This document shows positions 36,433 through 44,662 of a stretch of DNA of 64,000 bases, piece after piece. The translations under genes were made by a program, and so were the position numbers. The first letter of the stretch is position 1, and each line of letters begins with the position of its first letter. Source of the stretch: Clostridiales bacterium PH28_bin88 (GTDB taxonomy: Bacteria > Bacillota > PH28-bin88). The DNA lies in NCBI GenBank assembly GCA_000987045.1, contig LAKY01000054.1, forward strand, positions 1 to 64,000. Direction: 5' to 3'. A model generated the notes under the pieces. It was given only the letters and a program-made list of their open reading frames with translations, had not been told where the DNA came from and made no database searches.

Positions 36433-37008
36433 ATGTACGGTTTACGGATACTGCTGGCTGACCCTGATCCCCATTCGCGGAAAAATTTAAAAGGCATCCT
36501 TGGCCGGGCCGGACACCAGGTATTTGCGGAGGCCGGGGACGGGCGGATTGCCGCGCAGTTGGCTTTCAACCGGCAGCCCGACATGGTGATTCTGGACGTC
36601 AACCTTCCGGTCCGGGATGGGTTGGAGGTGGCCCGGGTGCTGGAGGAACACCGGGTAGCTCCGGTGTTGCTGCTAATCGGTGGAGACTACTGGGAAGTGC
36701 TAGAGCGTGCCAAGGAAGCAGGAGTGTATGGATGCCTGGTTAAGCCTGTCAGCGAGGCAACTATCATCCCGGAGGTGGAAATAGCCTGGACCAACTTTCA
36801 GCGGATTCGCCGCCTGGAGGAGGAGAACCGGGAATTACGCGAGACCCTGGAAACCAGGAAACTGGTGGAGAAAGCCAAAGGTATCCTGATGGAGAAAAGG
36901 GGTATCACCGAGGGAGAGGCCTACCAGTTCATGCGAAAACTCAGTATGGACCGGTGCACCTCCCTGGGAAGGATAGCTAAAGCCGTGCTGAGGGGAGAGG
37001 TGATGTAG
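36433..37008 (+). CDS. ANTAR domain response regulator (ANTAR1)
   Basis: A receiver domain with phospho-acceptor Asp in VILDVNLP and Lys in CLVKP is followed by a coiled coil and an ANTAR domain (LVEKAKGILMEKRG onward). ANTAR proteins bind paired hexaloop RNA hairpins and block transcription termination; in Clostridia they act on glutamine synthetase genes. The usual Ser/Thr of the receiver is Gly here (LLIGGDY), so switching may be altered. No histidine kinase is nearby. ATG 36433 is preferred over GTG 36424, which overlaps the ribosome site. It precedes glnA1, whose leader has a matching RNA hairpin. Confidence 0.85.
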   Translation: MYGLRILLADPDPHSRKNLKGILGRAGHQVFAEAGDGRIAAQLAFNRQPDMVILDVNLPVRDGLEVARVLEEHRVAPVLLLIGGDYWEVLERAKEAGVYGCLVKPVSEATIIPEVEIAWTNFQRIRRLEEENRELRETLETRKLVEKAKGILMEKRGITEGEAYQFMRKLSMDRCTSLGRIAKAVLRGEVM

Positions 37009-37049
37009 GGGTCTTGGGGAAAGTATACAGTATTCCTTTTTTGCGAGTC

Positions 37050-37078
37050 TTGGATTGAACTGTCCCCTTTGGTATAAT
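37050..37078 (+). promoter_or_regulatory. Promoter of glnA1
   Basis: TTGGAT (37050-37055), a 17-base spacer and TATAAT (37073-37078) form a sigma-A-type promoter. The spacer end and -10 region (TCCCCTTTGGTATAAT) resemble those of the ANTAR2 promoter at 41895-41923, which suggests shared control or common descent. Confidence 0.75.
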
Positions 37079-37105
37079 CTTAGGCAATAACGGAATAAGG
37101 TGTTA

Positions 37106-37170
37106 GGGCAATGGCGTCCTCCAACGCAGGTACTTTCTTTTATTACCTGTTTTTGGGGGCGCTTTTCTTT
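37106..37170 (+). promoter_or_regulatory. ANTAR-type antitermination leader of glnA1
   Basis: GGGC (37106-37109), loop AATGGC (37110-37115) and GTCC (37116-37119) form a hairpin whose hexaloop has A at position 1 and G at position 4, as ANTAR targets require. Bases of this hairpin (GCGTCCTC 37114-37121) can instead pair with GGGGGCGC (37155-37162), followed by TTTTCTTT: a terminator that excludes the hairpin. A perfect inner hairpin, CAGGTA/TACCTG, lies at 37127-37149. A second, upstream hexaloop hairpin is not obvious here. Confidence 0.7.
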
Positions 37171-37257
37171 ATGTACAGGGTGCTGTGCGTTGTGGATAAT
37201 TTCCTGTGCGGGGTTTTTACATTCTCCTGGGTCTATCGCTAAAGGAGGAGAAAGATT

Positions 37258-38583
37258 ATGTATACGAAGGAAGATGTCCTGGCCAAGGCCAGGGAATTTC
37301 ACGTAAAGTTTCTCAGGCTGCAGTTTACCGACATCTTTGGCGTGTTAAAGAACATCGCTGTAACGGTAGAGGACCTGGAAAAGGCCCTGGCAGGGGAAAT
37401 GATCTTCGACAGTTCGGTGGTGGAGGGCCAGGTACGAAACCGTGAGCGGGATATCGTATTGAAGCCGGACCCGACTACATTTGTTATCTTCCCCTGGCGC
37501 CCGCGGGAGGGGGCGGTGGCACGCCTGATCTGTGATGTAAATAACCCTGATGGGACACCTTATCCAGGTTGCCCGCGGAACGTGCTGAAGCAGGTGCTGG
37601 CGGAAACAGCCGGCATGGGGCTCACGGTGCGGGTGGGGTCGGAAGCCGAGTTTTACCTGTTCCATACCGATGAAAAGGGTAACCCCACCACCGACACCCA
37701 TGACCGGGCGGGTTTCTGTGACTTGACACCGGTGGACCTGGGGGAAAATGCACGGCGGGACATGGTGCTGACCCTGGAGGAGATGGGTTTCGAGATCGGT
37801 TCCAGCCACCATGAGTTGGGGCCCGGCCAGCACGAAATCGTGCTGAAGCACGATCATGCACTGGCTACCGCCGATAAGGTGATCACCTTCAAGTTTGTGG
37901 TACGAACTATCGCGCAACGCCACGGGCTGTATGCTTCCTTCATGCCCAAGCCCATTTGGGGCATGCCCGGCTCAGCCCTCCACTGGCACATCTCATTATT
38001 TAGAAATGGGACCAACGCCCTGTACCACCCCGAGCGGCCACAGGGGTTGAGCCAAGAGGCTATGAGCTTTATTGCGGGTATACTGAACCATGCCCGGGCC
38101 AATACAGCCATTACCAACCCGATAGTCAACTCCTATAAAAGGCTGGTACCCAGCGACCTGGCGCCGGCCTACGTGGCATGGTCCGAACACAACCGCAACT
38201 CGGTGATCCGGGTACCTGCCCACCGGGGTCAGGAGACCCGGGTGGAGGTCAGGAACCCCGACCCAACGTGTAACCCCTATTTGGCCCTGGCGGTGATGAT
38301 CAAGTCGGGCCTGGAGGGGATTGTCCAGGGAAGTACCCCGCCGGCCCCTGTAACCGATAATATCTTTCAGATGGACGACGGGCGCCGGGAGGCCCTACAG
38401 GTGGCCTGCCTGCCGAGGCACTTGCACGAAGCACTGCAAGAACTGGCGGGAGACCACCTGGTTCGATCGACATTGGGCGAGTACATCTACCAGCGTTTTT
38501 CCGAGGCCAAGGAAGAAGAATGGGAGCGGTACCAGAATACGGTACATCCCTGGGAATTGAGAGAGTACTTGAGTACATTCTGA
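37258..38583 (+). CDS. Glutamine synthetase family protein, divergent paralogue (GlnA1)
   Basis: A 441-residue type I glutamine synthetase-like protein. The nucleotide and metal residues look intact (EAEFYLF, HHELGPGQHEI, NPYLALA). The ammonium pocket does not: the usual DGSSIEGF is DSSVVEGQ (residues 51-58), so the position of Ser53 of enteric GS is Val54, and the Tyr179 region GYFD is GFCD. GSGMHxN is GSALHWH. It may therefore ligate glutamate to an amine other than ammonia, or act as a regulatory homologue; this is inference. ATG 37258 follows AAAGGAGG. Expression is probably controlled by ANTAR antitermination. Confidence 0.8.
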   Translation: MYTKEDVLAKAREFHVKFLRLQFTDIFGVLKNIAVTVEDLEKALAGEMIFDSSVVEGQVRNRERDIVLKPDPTTFVIFPWRPREGAVARLICDVNNPDGTPYPGCPRNVLKQVLAETAGMGLTVRVGSEAEFYLFHTDEKGNPTTDTHDRAGFCDLTPVDLGENARRDMVLTLEEMGFEIGSSHHELGPGQHEIVLKHDHALATADKVITFKFVVRTIAQRHGLYASFMPKPIWGMPGSALHWHISLFRNGTNALYHPERPQGLSQEAMSFIAGILNHARANTAITNPIVNSYKRLVPSDLAPAYVAWSEHNRNSVIRVPAHRGQETRVEVRNPDPTCNPYLALAVMIKSGLEGIVQGSTPPAPVTDNIFQMDDGRREALQVACLPRHLHEALQELAGDHLVRSTLGEYIYQRFSEAKEEEWERYQNTVHPWELREYLSTF

Positions 38584-38663
38584 GTTCTTCAATTACTTCT
38601 TAAGGGAGGTGAGGTAAGCGGGTAGGTTTTAGGTTGCTAGTCACCGGTGAAGTGTAGAGTAGC

Positions 38664-38716
38664 AAAAGAAAAAGAGAGAAAGAAAAAAGAGAGAAAGAAA
38701 AAAGAGAGAAAGAAAA
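38664..38716 (+). repeat. Purine-only tandem repeat before the GltB-like gene
   Basis: A 53-base stretch of only A and G contains three copies of a 14-15 base unit, (A)5-6 GAGAGAAAG. It ends 33 bases before the ATG of the next gene and just before its ribosome site. It could change length by slippage and alter spacing or expression. Confidence 0.8.
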
Positions 38717-38749
38717 TTCCCGAGAGGAAAAACAGGAGGATGGTAGAAA

Positions 38750-40327
38750 ATGACTTATAGTGTAGGCATTAACGCCACGGAGGCAACTCTTACCAGGCAC
38801 CGCCTGAAGAACGATTTTGCCCCGTACAGCGGCATGTGTGTAACCTGCCTGGATGGCTGCCCCGGCATGTGTGAGGTAGGCAAGTCGGCTGTTCGCGGCA
38901 AAGAGGTTCTCTACCCGCAGCCCTTCGGCAAGACGACCTCTGCTTCCCAGAAGGATTATCCTGTGGACTACTCCCATTTCAACATCATGGGTACCGCCGT
39001 AGGCGCCCACGGCATTGAGGCGGACAGCAACAAGGCCATTTTCCCGGCTGTCAACCTGGAGACCGAGATTGGCGCTACCAATAAAATCAAGGTGCGCCTG
39101 CCTATCGTGATCGCTGCCATGGGTTCCACCAATGTGGCGGCGGATAACTGGGATCACCTGGCGGTTGGCGCCGCCGTTTCCGGTGTGGGTATTGCTATCG
39201 GGGAAAATGTTTGTGCCATGGATCCTAACTCCGAGATTAAGAACGGTCGGGTGATCAAGTCCCCCAACCTGGAAAAAAGGGTGAAGGTGTTCCAGGACTG
39301 GTACAACGGCTATGGATTTATTGCCGTGCAGGCCAACGTGGAAGATACCAACCTGGGCGTGCAGGAATACGCCCTGGAGAAGCTGGGTGTGGAAGCGGTC
39401 GAGATCAAGTGGGGCCAGGGCGCCAAGGACATCGGCGGTGAAGTGAAGCTGAATACCCTGGAACGCGCTCTCCAGCTCAAGAGCCGCGGCTATATCGTGC
39501 TGCCCGACCCGGAAGATCCGCGGGTACAGGCTGCCTTTAAAGCGGGGGCTTTCTCCGAGTTTGAACGCCATTCCCGTATCGGCATGGTTACAGAGGAATC
39601 CTTCCATGCCCGGGTAGCGGAACTCCGTAAGGCCGGGGCCAAGTACGTATTTCTCAAAACCGGTGCTTACCGGCCGGCAGACCTGGCCAGGGCGGTCAAG
39701 TTCGCCTCCGATGCCAAGATTGACCTCCTCACGGTGGACGGCGCGGGCGGCGGTACCGGCATGAGCCCATGGCGCATGATGAACGAGTGGGGTGTGCCTA
39801 CTGTCTACATCCAGGGGCTTTTGACCAAGTACCTGGACCGGTTGGCTGCTAAGGGCGCTTTCGTTCCCAGTGTTGCCATTGCCGGCGGTTTTGCCCTGGA
39901 AGACCACATGTTCAAGGGTCTGGCCATGAGCGCGCCGCACGTGAAGCTGATCGGTATGGCGAGGGCTCCCCTGGCGGCTGCCATGGTGGGCAAGGTAGTA
40001 GGTGAGAAATTAAAAGAGGGCGCTGCACCCGCCGAGTACAAGAAGTACGGGGAGAACCTCGAGCAGGTGTTTATCCTGGCGGATGAACTGAAGGGTAAGT
40101 TGGGGGCGGACTTTGACCGCTTACCGGTTGGGGCCATCGGTGTTTATACCTACTTCGAACGGCTGGCCCAGGGACTCAAGCAGTTCATGTGCGGGGCCCG
40201 CAAGTTCAGCCTGGAATACATTACCCGGGATGATCTAGCTGCCCTCACCAAGGAAGCGGCAGACATCACAGGCATTCAGTACATCATGGACGCGGATCAC
40301 GAAGAAGCAGAGAGAATCTTGGGATAG
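38750..40327 (+). CDS. FMN-binding glutamate synthase family protein (stand-alone GltB-like)
   Basis: A 525-residue protein with the FMN-binding barrel of glutamate synthase (DGAGGGTGMSPWRMMNEWG and the SVAIAGGF segment), but without amidotransferase or GXGXG domains. The N-terminus has a Cys cluster, CVTCLDGCPGMC (residues about 29-40), likely an iron-sulphur site. It stands between glnA1 and glnA2 and so may use ammonia or glutamine from these partners. ATG 38750 is preceded by AGGAGG. A strong terminator follows. The function beyond glutamate synthase-like redox chemistry is inferred. Confidence 0.8.
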   Translation: MTYSVGINATEATLTRHRLKNDFAPYSGMCVTCLDGCPGMCEVGKSAVRGKEVLYPQPFGKTTSASQKDYPVDYSHFNIMGTAVGAHGIEADSNKAIFPAVNLETEIGATNKIKVRLPIVIAAMGSTNVAADNWDHLAVGAAVSGVGIAIGENVCAMDPNSEIKNGRVIKSPNLEKRVKVFQDWYNGYGFIAVQANVEDTNLGVQEYALEKLGVEAVEIKWGQGAKDIGGEVKLNTLERALQLKSRGYIVLPDPEDPRVQAAFKAGAFSEFERHSRIGMVTEESFHARVAELRKAGAKYVFLKTGAYRPADLARAVKFASDAKIDLLTVDGAGGGTGMSPWRMMNEWGVPTVYIQGLLTKYLDRLAAKGAFVPSVAIAGGFALEDHMFKGLAMSAPHVKLIGMARAPLAAAMVGKVVGEKLKEGAAPAEYKKYGENLEQVFILADELKGKLGADFDRLPVGAIGVYTYFERLAQGLKQFMCGARKFSLEYITRDDLAALTKEAADITGIQYIMDADHEEAERILG

Positions 40328-40331
40328 TCTC

Positions 40332-40361
40332 CTTGGGGTGCCCGGTAACGGGCACCCCAAG
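40332..40361 (+). terminator. Strong hairpin terminator after the GltB-like gene
   Basis: A perfect 12-bp stem, CTTGGGGTGCCC/GGGCACCCCAAG, with a six-base loop, begins five bases after the stop codon. The following TTATTAA is only a weak T-run. Confidence 0.75.
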
Positions 40362-40389
40362 TTATTAAGGCCCATGGTAGTAATTTTTT

Positions 40390-40419
40390 TTGGCTTAAAG
40401 CGCAAACTTATGCTATAAT
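40390..40419 (+). promoter_or_regulatory. Promoter of glnA2
   Basis: TTGGCT (40390-40395), an 18-base spacer and TATAAT (40414-40419) lie 70 bases before glnA2. No ANTAR-type hexaloop hairpin is evident between this promoter and the gene, unlike glnA1 and glnA3. Confidence 0.6.
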
Positions 40420-40487
40420 TACCCTATGCTGAATCGTACAAACTTGTTCTTCTAGCAGTATAGGGGAAGTGAGGGGAATTATCCGGC

Positions 40488-41822
40488 ATGAGCAAGTTGA
40501 CCGCGGAAGATGTCCGCATCATGGTGAAGGAACTGGGCGTCAAGTTTATTCGTTTACAGTTTACCGATATCCTGGGTGTACTGAAAAACGTGGCCATCAC
40601 CGTTGACCAACTGGAAAAAGCGCTAAATAACGAATTGATGTTTGACGGCTCCTCTATCGAAGGCTTCGTGCGCATCGAGGAATCCGACATGTACCTGCGG
40701 CCCGACCCCTCAACCTTTGTGGTATTTCCCTGGCGGGCCAAGGAAAATGGCGCGGTGGCGAGGATGATGTGCGACATTTATAATCCCGATGGTACGCCCT
40801 TTGCCGGGTGCCCCCGCTGCAACCTGCAGCGGGTGATGGGCGAGGCGGCACAGTTGGGCTACACCATGAATGTGGGCCCTGAGGCGGAGTTTTTCCTCTT
40901 TCACACTGACGCTGAAGGGAAGGCCACCACGATCACTCATGATCGGGCCGGTTACTTCGACATGACGCCGGTGGACCTTGGGGAAAACGCCAGGCGGGAT
41001 ATGGTGCTCACCCTTGAAGATATGGGGTTTGAAGTGGAAGCCTCCCACCACGAGGTGGCTCCAGGTCAACACGAGATCGATTTTAAGTATTCCGATGCTC
41101 TGGACATCGCCGATAAAATCGTTACCTTTAAATTTGTGGTACGTACTATCGCTCAACGCCACGGATTGCATGCCACTTTCATGCCCAAGCCCATTTTCGG
41201 TATCCCCGGGTCCGGCATGCACCTCAATCAGTCCTTGGTCAAAAACGGTGAGAACGCCTTTTTTGACCCCGGTAATCCCGAACAGCTCAGCGAAATAGCC
41301 CGTTACTATGTAGGTGGCCTAATGAAGCACGCCCGGGCGCTAACGGCGGTCGTCAACCCAACCGTTAACTCGTATAAGCGGCTGGTGTCCGGATTTGAGG
41401 CTCCCGTGTACATCGCCTGGTCGGCACGGAACCGGAGCCCCCTTATCCGTATACCGGCCAAGCGGGGCCAGTCCACCCGTATAGAGTTCCGCAGCCCTGA
41501 CCCATCCTGCAACCCGTATTTCGCCCTGGCAGCCTGCCTGGCGGCAGGTCTGGACGGCATCAAGAACCGGATTGAGCCACCGTCTACCTGTGACCGCAAC
41601 ATCTATGAGATGACCCCTAAAGAGAGGGAAGAAATAGGTATCGGAACCCTCCCTGAGTCTTTACAGGAGGCGTTGCAGGAACTCTCCCGGGACGAGGTAG
41701 TCAAGGGTGCGCTTGGGGAGCATGCTTACCACCGGTTCATGGAGGCGAAGCAGATCGAGTGGGACCGCTACCGGATGCAGGTGCATGACTGGGAATTGCA
41801 GGAATACCTTACGAAATTCTAG
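40488..41822 (+). CDS. glnA: Glutamine synthetase, type I (GlnA2)
   Basis: A 444-residue GSI-alpha enzyme with the canonical residues: [20 protein letters not shown] at the ammonium pocket, [22 protein letters not shown], the [11 protein letters not shown] loop and NPYFALA. It makes glutamine from glutamate, ATP and ammonia. It lacks the long insertion and adenylylation Tyr loop of GSI-beta enzymes, so feedback and transcriptional control are expected. ATG 40488 is preceded by GTGAGGGG. The ANTAR2 gene follows. Confidence 0.9.
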   Translation: MSKLTAEDVRIMVKELGVKFIRLQFTDILGVLKNVAITVDQLEKALNNELMFDGSSIEGFVRIEESDMYLRPDPSTFVVFPWRAKENGAVARMMCDIYNPDGTPFAGCPRCNLQRVMGEAAQLGYTMNVGPEAEFFLFHTDAEGKATTITHDRAGYFDMTPVDLGENARRDMVLTLEDMGFEVEASHHEVAPGQHEIDFKYSDALDIADKIVTFKFVVRTIAQRHGLHATFMPKPIFGIPGSGMHLNQSLVKNGENAFFDPGNPEQLSEIARYYVGGLMKHARALTAVVNPTVNSYKRLVSGFEAPVYIAWSARNRSPLIRIPAKRGQSTRIEFRSPDPSCNPYFALAACLAAGLDGIKNRIEPPSTCDRNIYEMTPKEREEIGIGTLPESLQEALQELSRDEVVKGALGEHAYHRFMEAKQIEWDRYRMQVHDWELQEYLTKF

Positions 41823-41894
41823 CGCTTTAAGTAGAAGCATATCGAAAACAACGTCACCTGCCTTATGTATACAATATTTTGCTAGGAAGTAGTA

Positions 41895-41923
41895 TTGAGT
41901 TTGCATTTCCCCTCTGGTACAAT
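41895..41923 (+). promoter_or_regulatory. Promoter of ANTAR2
   Basis: TTGAGT (41895-41900), a 17-base spacer and TACAAT (41918-41923). The block TCCCCTCTGGTACAAT closely resembles that of the glnA1 promoter. Confidence 0.65.
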
Positions 41924-41959
41924 AAGAAATAATTAGCTTGTCAATCCGCATTACCATGT

Positions 41960-42006
41960 GGGCAACGGCGTCCTCTGGTGCGAGTCCGTACTCGTCGGGG
42001 GGCGCC
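41960..42006 (+). promoter_or_regulatory. ANTAR-type hairpin and competing stem in the ANTAR2 leader
   Basis: GGGC (41960-41963), loop AACGGC (41964-41969) and GTCC (41970-41973) give the hexaloop with A1 and G4. The alternative stem pairs GGCGTCCTC (41967-41975) with GGGGGCGCC (41998-42006) over nine positions. The T-run after it is poor (TTCACGTTC), so termination may be weak. This suggests that the regulator controls its own synthesis. Confidence 0.55.
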
Positions 42007-42087
42007 TTCACGTTCTGCAGTGGCACAGATGGGCATAATATTGGCGTAGCTGCAGGAATCATACTTGGCATGGTTAGGGGTGGCCTG

Positions 42088-42672
42088 ATGTTAGGCACAA
42101 AAATATTTGTGGCCAGTGGCGATGAGACCATTCGCCGCACCCTTAAAAGTATTTTGACCAAGGAAGGGTATCACGTAGTGGGCGAAGGAGAAGACGGGGC
42201 CGGTACCCTGCGGGGGGTCCGGTCAGTGATCCCTGACCTCGTGATCCTGGATGCGGACATACCGGGAACTAGCGGTATGGAGGTGGCCAAGATCCTGGAA
42301 GAGGATCGCTTGGCCCCCATTATCCTTTTAACTTCAACCTGGCAAAAAGAACTGGTACAAAAGGCTAAAGAGTTCTGGGTGCTCTCTTTTGTGGTTAAGC
42401 CCATCTCCGATACCATCTTACTCCCGGCGGTAGAGTCCGCCTTGGCCACCTTCCACCGGGTACGTAACCTGGAGAAGGAAGTAGCCAAACTGAAGGACAC
42501 CCTGGAGAGCAGGAAATTGGTGGAGAAAGCAAAAGGGATCCTGATGCAAAATCTCGGTCTTTCCGAGGCCCAGGCCTTCCGGCGCATCCAACAGCAGAGC
42601 ATGAACAAGTCCATGACCATGAAGGCGGTGGCAGAGGCCATCATCCTCGCCTTCGAGATGCAGAAAAAATAA
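42088..42672 (+). CDS. ANTAR domain response regulator (ANTAR2)
   Basis: A receiver domain (phospho-acceptor in VILDADIP, Thr in LLTST, Lys in VVKPIS) joined to an ANTAR RNA-binding domain (LVEKAKGILMQNLG onward). It is paralogous to ANTAR1 but keeps the receiver Thr that ANTAR1 lost. The open frame extends upstream through the leader hairpin to 41938; ATG 42088 with GGGGTGG before it fits the family start. It probably acts on the hairpins of the neighbouring glutamine synthetase leaders. A terminator follows at once. Confidence 0.85.
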   Translation: MLGTKIFVASGDETIRRTLKSILTKEGYHVVGEGEDGAGTLRGVRSVIPDLVILDADIPGTSGMEVAKILEEDRLAPIILLTSTWQKELVQKAKEFWVLSFVVKPISDTILLPAVESALATFHRVRNLEKEVAKLKDTLESRKLVEKAKGILMQNLGLSEAQAFRRIQQQSMNKSMTMKAVAEAIILAFEMQKK

Positions 42673-42709
42673 CCCCGAACCTTCCTCCTCGGAAGAGTTC
42701 GGGGTTTTG
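42671..42709 (+). terminator. Terminator after ANTAR2
   Basis: AACCCCGAAC (42671-42680) pairs with GTTCGGGGTT (42697-42706), with a TTCC/GGAA inner part, followed by TTTTG. The stem starts inside the stop codon. Confidence 0.8.
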
Positions 42710-42715
42710 TTCCTG

Positions 42716-42835
42716 GGGTGGGTACAGCATATTTCCCGGGACGACATCGCCGCCCTTACCCGGGAGGCGGCAGAGGCCAGCGGAATTACCTATGTCATGG
42801 ATATAGAAGGACGGAGGTTGACCAGATCCTTGGTT
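42716..42835 (+). pseudogene. Remnant of the C-terminus of a GltB-like gene
   Basis: Codons 42728-42802 read HISRDDIAALTREAAEASG and GITYVMD, which align with the C-terminal end of the GltB-like protein encoded at 38750-40327 (16 of 24 identical positions, ITRDDLAALTKEAADITG and GIQYIMD). Nothing of the upstream part of that gene remains and no start or ribosome site is present. It lies just upstream of glnA3 as the intact gene lies upstream of glnA2, so it marks an ancient duplication of a gltB-glnA unit. Confidence 0.75.
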
Positions 42836-42982
42836 GAACAACAATGGCAGGATCAGGCAAGGAAGAATCAAGCATCCTGTATACTTGACGGGATAGCCTT
42901 GCGGCTATTCCGCCCTTGTGTTAAAATTACACTAATATTTTTAAAGGTGAATACCGGCCGGGTACGAAGAAGTACCTGCGTT

Positions 42983-43064
42983 GAGGGCAATGGGGCCTTC
43001 AGAATTTCGGACAACGGCGTCCTACGTTACGGGTGCGGAACACACCTGTAGTGGGGCGTTTTTT
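42983..43064 (+). promoter_or_regulatory. Tandem-hairpin ANTAR antitermination leader of glnA3
   Basis: Two hexaloop hairpins stand in tandem. P1 is GAGGGC (42983-42988), loop AATGGG, GCCTTC (42995-43000). P2 is GGAC (43009-43012), loop AACGGC, GTCC (43019-43022). Both loops have A1 and G4. The 3' half of P2 is also the 5' half of a terminator: CGTCCTAC (43018-43025) pairs with GTGGGGCG (43051-43058), followed by six T residues. This is the full two-hairpin-plus-terminator arrangement known for ANTAR targets. Confidence 0.8.
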
Positions 43065-43123
43065 GTTTTTTCGAAATAATCCTGGGGTACCGGGTCGGGA
43101 TTAGCACAAGGGGGTTTTGTAAA

Positions 43124-44455
43124 GTGGCAAGTGTGACCAAGGAAGAAGTGATGGCCAGGGCCAGGGAGATGAACGTCCAGTTTGTCCGCCTGCAGTTCAC
43201 CGACATTCTGGGAGTATTGAAGAATGTCGCCATCACGGTGGACCAACTGGAGAAGGCGCTGGATGGGGAATTGATGTTTGACGGTTCCTCCATTGAAGGG
43301 TTTGTCCGCATCGAGGAGTCCGATATGTACCTGCGGCCGGATCCGGATACCTTCACCGTATTCCCGTGGCGGCCCCAGGAGGGAGCGGTGGCCCGGCTGA
43401 TCTGTGACGTGTATAATCCGGATGGGACTCCTTTTGCCGGGTGTCCCCGAAATACTTTGAAGCGTGTGCTGGCGGAAGCGGCGGAGATGGGATATACCAT
43501 GAACGTGGGGCCGGAAGCCGAGTTTTTCCTGTTTCATACCGACCCACATGGCCGTCCTACCTTGACTACTCATGACCAGGCCGGGTACTTTGATCTGACC
43601 CCGGTGGACAGGGGAGAAGACGCACGCCGTGACATGGTCCTTACCCTGCAGAAGATGGGGTTTGAGATCGAGGCTTCCCATCACGAGGTGGCGCCGGGCC
43701 AGCATGAGATCGACTTTAAATATGCCGATGCCCTCACCACTGCCGACAATATCGTGACTTTCAAGTTTGTGGTGCGTACCATCGCCCAGCGCCACGGGTT
43801 GCACGCTACTTTTATGCCAAAACCCGTATTCGGGATCAACGGCTCCGGGATGCACTGCAACCAGTCCCTGTTTAAAGGCGGCACGAATGCCTTTTACGAT
43901 CCAAACGCTCCCCTGGAACTCAGCCAAGTGGCCTATTACTATATCGGTGGACTGATGGACCACGCCAGGGGTATGGCAGCTGTCACCAACCCGACCGTCA
44001 ATTCTTATAAACGCCTGGTGCCGGGTTACGAGGCGCCGGTATACATAGCATGGTCGGCGAGGAACAGGAGTCCCTTGATCCGCATTCCGGCCAAACGGGG
44101 TCTCTCAACCCGGATCGAATTGCGGAACCCGGACCCGGCTACCAACCCCTACCTGGCTCTGGCAGTGATGTTGAAGGCTGGTTTGGACGGGATTAAGCGA
44201 AAGATCCAGCCTCCACCGGCTACCGACAGAAATATCTACCACATGGACGCCTCTACCCGGGAGGAACTGGGGATCAAGAGCCTCCCGGGCAGCCTGGCGG
44301 AAGCATTGCATGAGTTGGCTAAGGACCAGGTTATCGCCGGAGCCCTGGGCGATCACGTATACCAGCATTTTGTGGAAGCAAAACGCATCGAATGGGATCA
44401 CTACCGCATGCAGGTGCATAGTTGGGAGATTGAGCAGTACCTTACAAAATTCTAG
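43124..44455 (+). CDS. glnA: Glutamine synthetase, type I (GlnA3)
   Basis: A 443-residue canonical GSI-alpha enzyme, close in sequence to GlnA2: [42 protein letters not shown] and NPYLALA are all present. GTG 43124 lies nine bases behind GGGGG. Expression is probably controlled by the ANTAR leader at 42983-43064. The split glutamate synthase operon follows, so GS and GOGAT activities are encoded side by side. Confidence 0.9.
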   Translation: MASVTKEEVMARAREMNVQFVRLQFTDILGVLKNVAITVDQLEKALDGELMFDGSSIEGFVRIEESDMYLRPDPDTFTVFPWRPQEGAVARLICDVYNPDGTPFAGCPRNTLKRVLAEAAEMGYTMNVGPEAEFFLFHTDPHGRPTLTTHDQAGYFDLTPVDRGEDARRDMVLTLQKMGFEIEASHHEVAPGQHEIDFKYADALTTADNIVTFKFVVRTIAQRHGLHATFMPKPVFGINGSGMHCNQSLFKGGTNAFYDPNAPLELSQVAYYYIGGLMDHARGMAAVTNPTVNSYKRLVPGYEAPVYIAWSARNRSPLIRIPAKRGLSTRIELRNPDPATNPYLALAVMLKAGLDGIKRKIQPPPATDRNIYHMDASTREELGIKSLPGSLAEALHELAKDQVIAGALGDHVYQHFVEAKRIEWDHYRMQVHSWEIEQYLTKF

Positions 44456-44474
44456 TTTAAGAAAACTCTAAGGT

Positions 44475-44565
44475 TACTATTCAGGCATTCAGAATTCAGA
44501 ATGCCCCGACACGATAAACCGTTCTCTCATTCTGACTACTGCCTTCTGACCCCTAAGTAGTTACA
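44475..44565. repeat. Hairpin-rich intergenic element
   Basis: GGCATTC (44484-44490) and GAATGCC (44499-44505) form a hairpin in a stretch built from repeated TCAGAAT and CTGAC/CTTCTGAC words. It resembles the other CTGAC-rich intergenic elements in the window. No gene is present. Confidence 0.4.
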
Positions 44566-44662
44566 CTCTAGAATAATTAATTGTTTTTATCAAAGTCCAC
44601 GAGGATATAGGTTCCCATTCAATAAAGAAAAGAGACACGATTCAAACAAGGAGGGTTGAGTG

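Noticed and set aside
38600..39940. A 446-codon open frame on the minus strand
   Set aside because: It is antisense to the intact GltB-like gene and runs into the purine tract; its low-complexity C-terminus and lack of recognisable domains show it is a shadow of codon bias.
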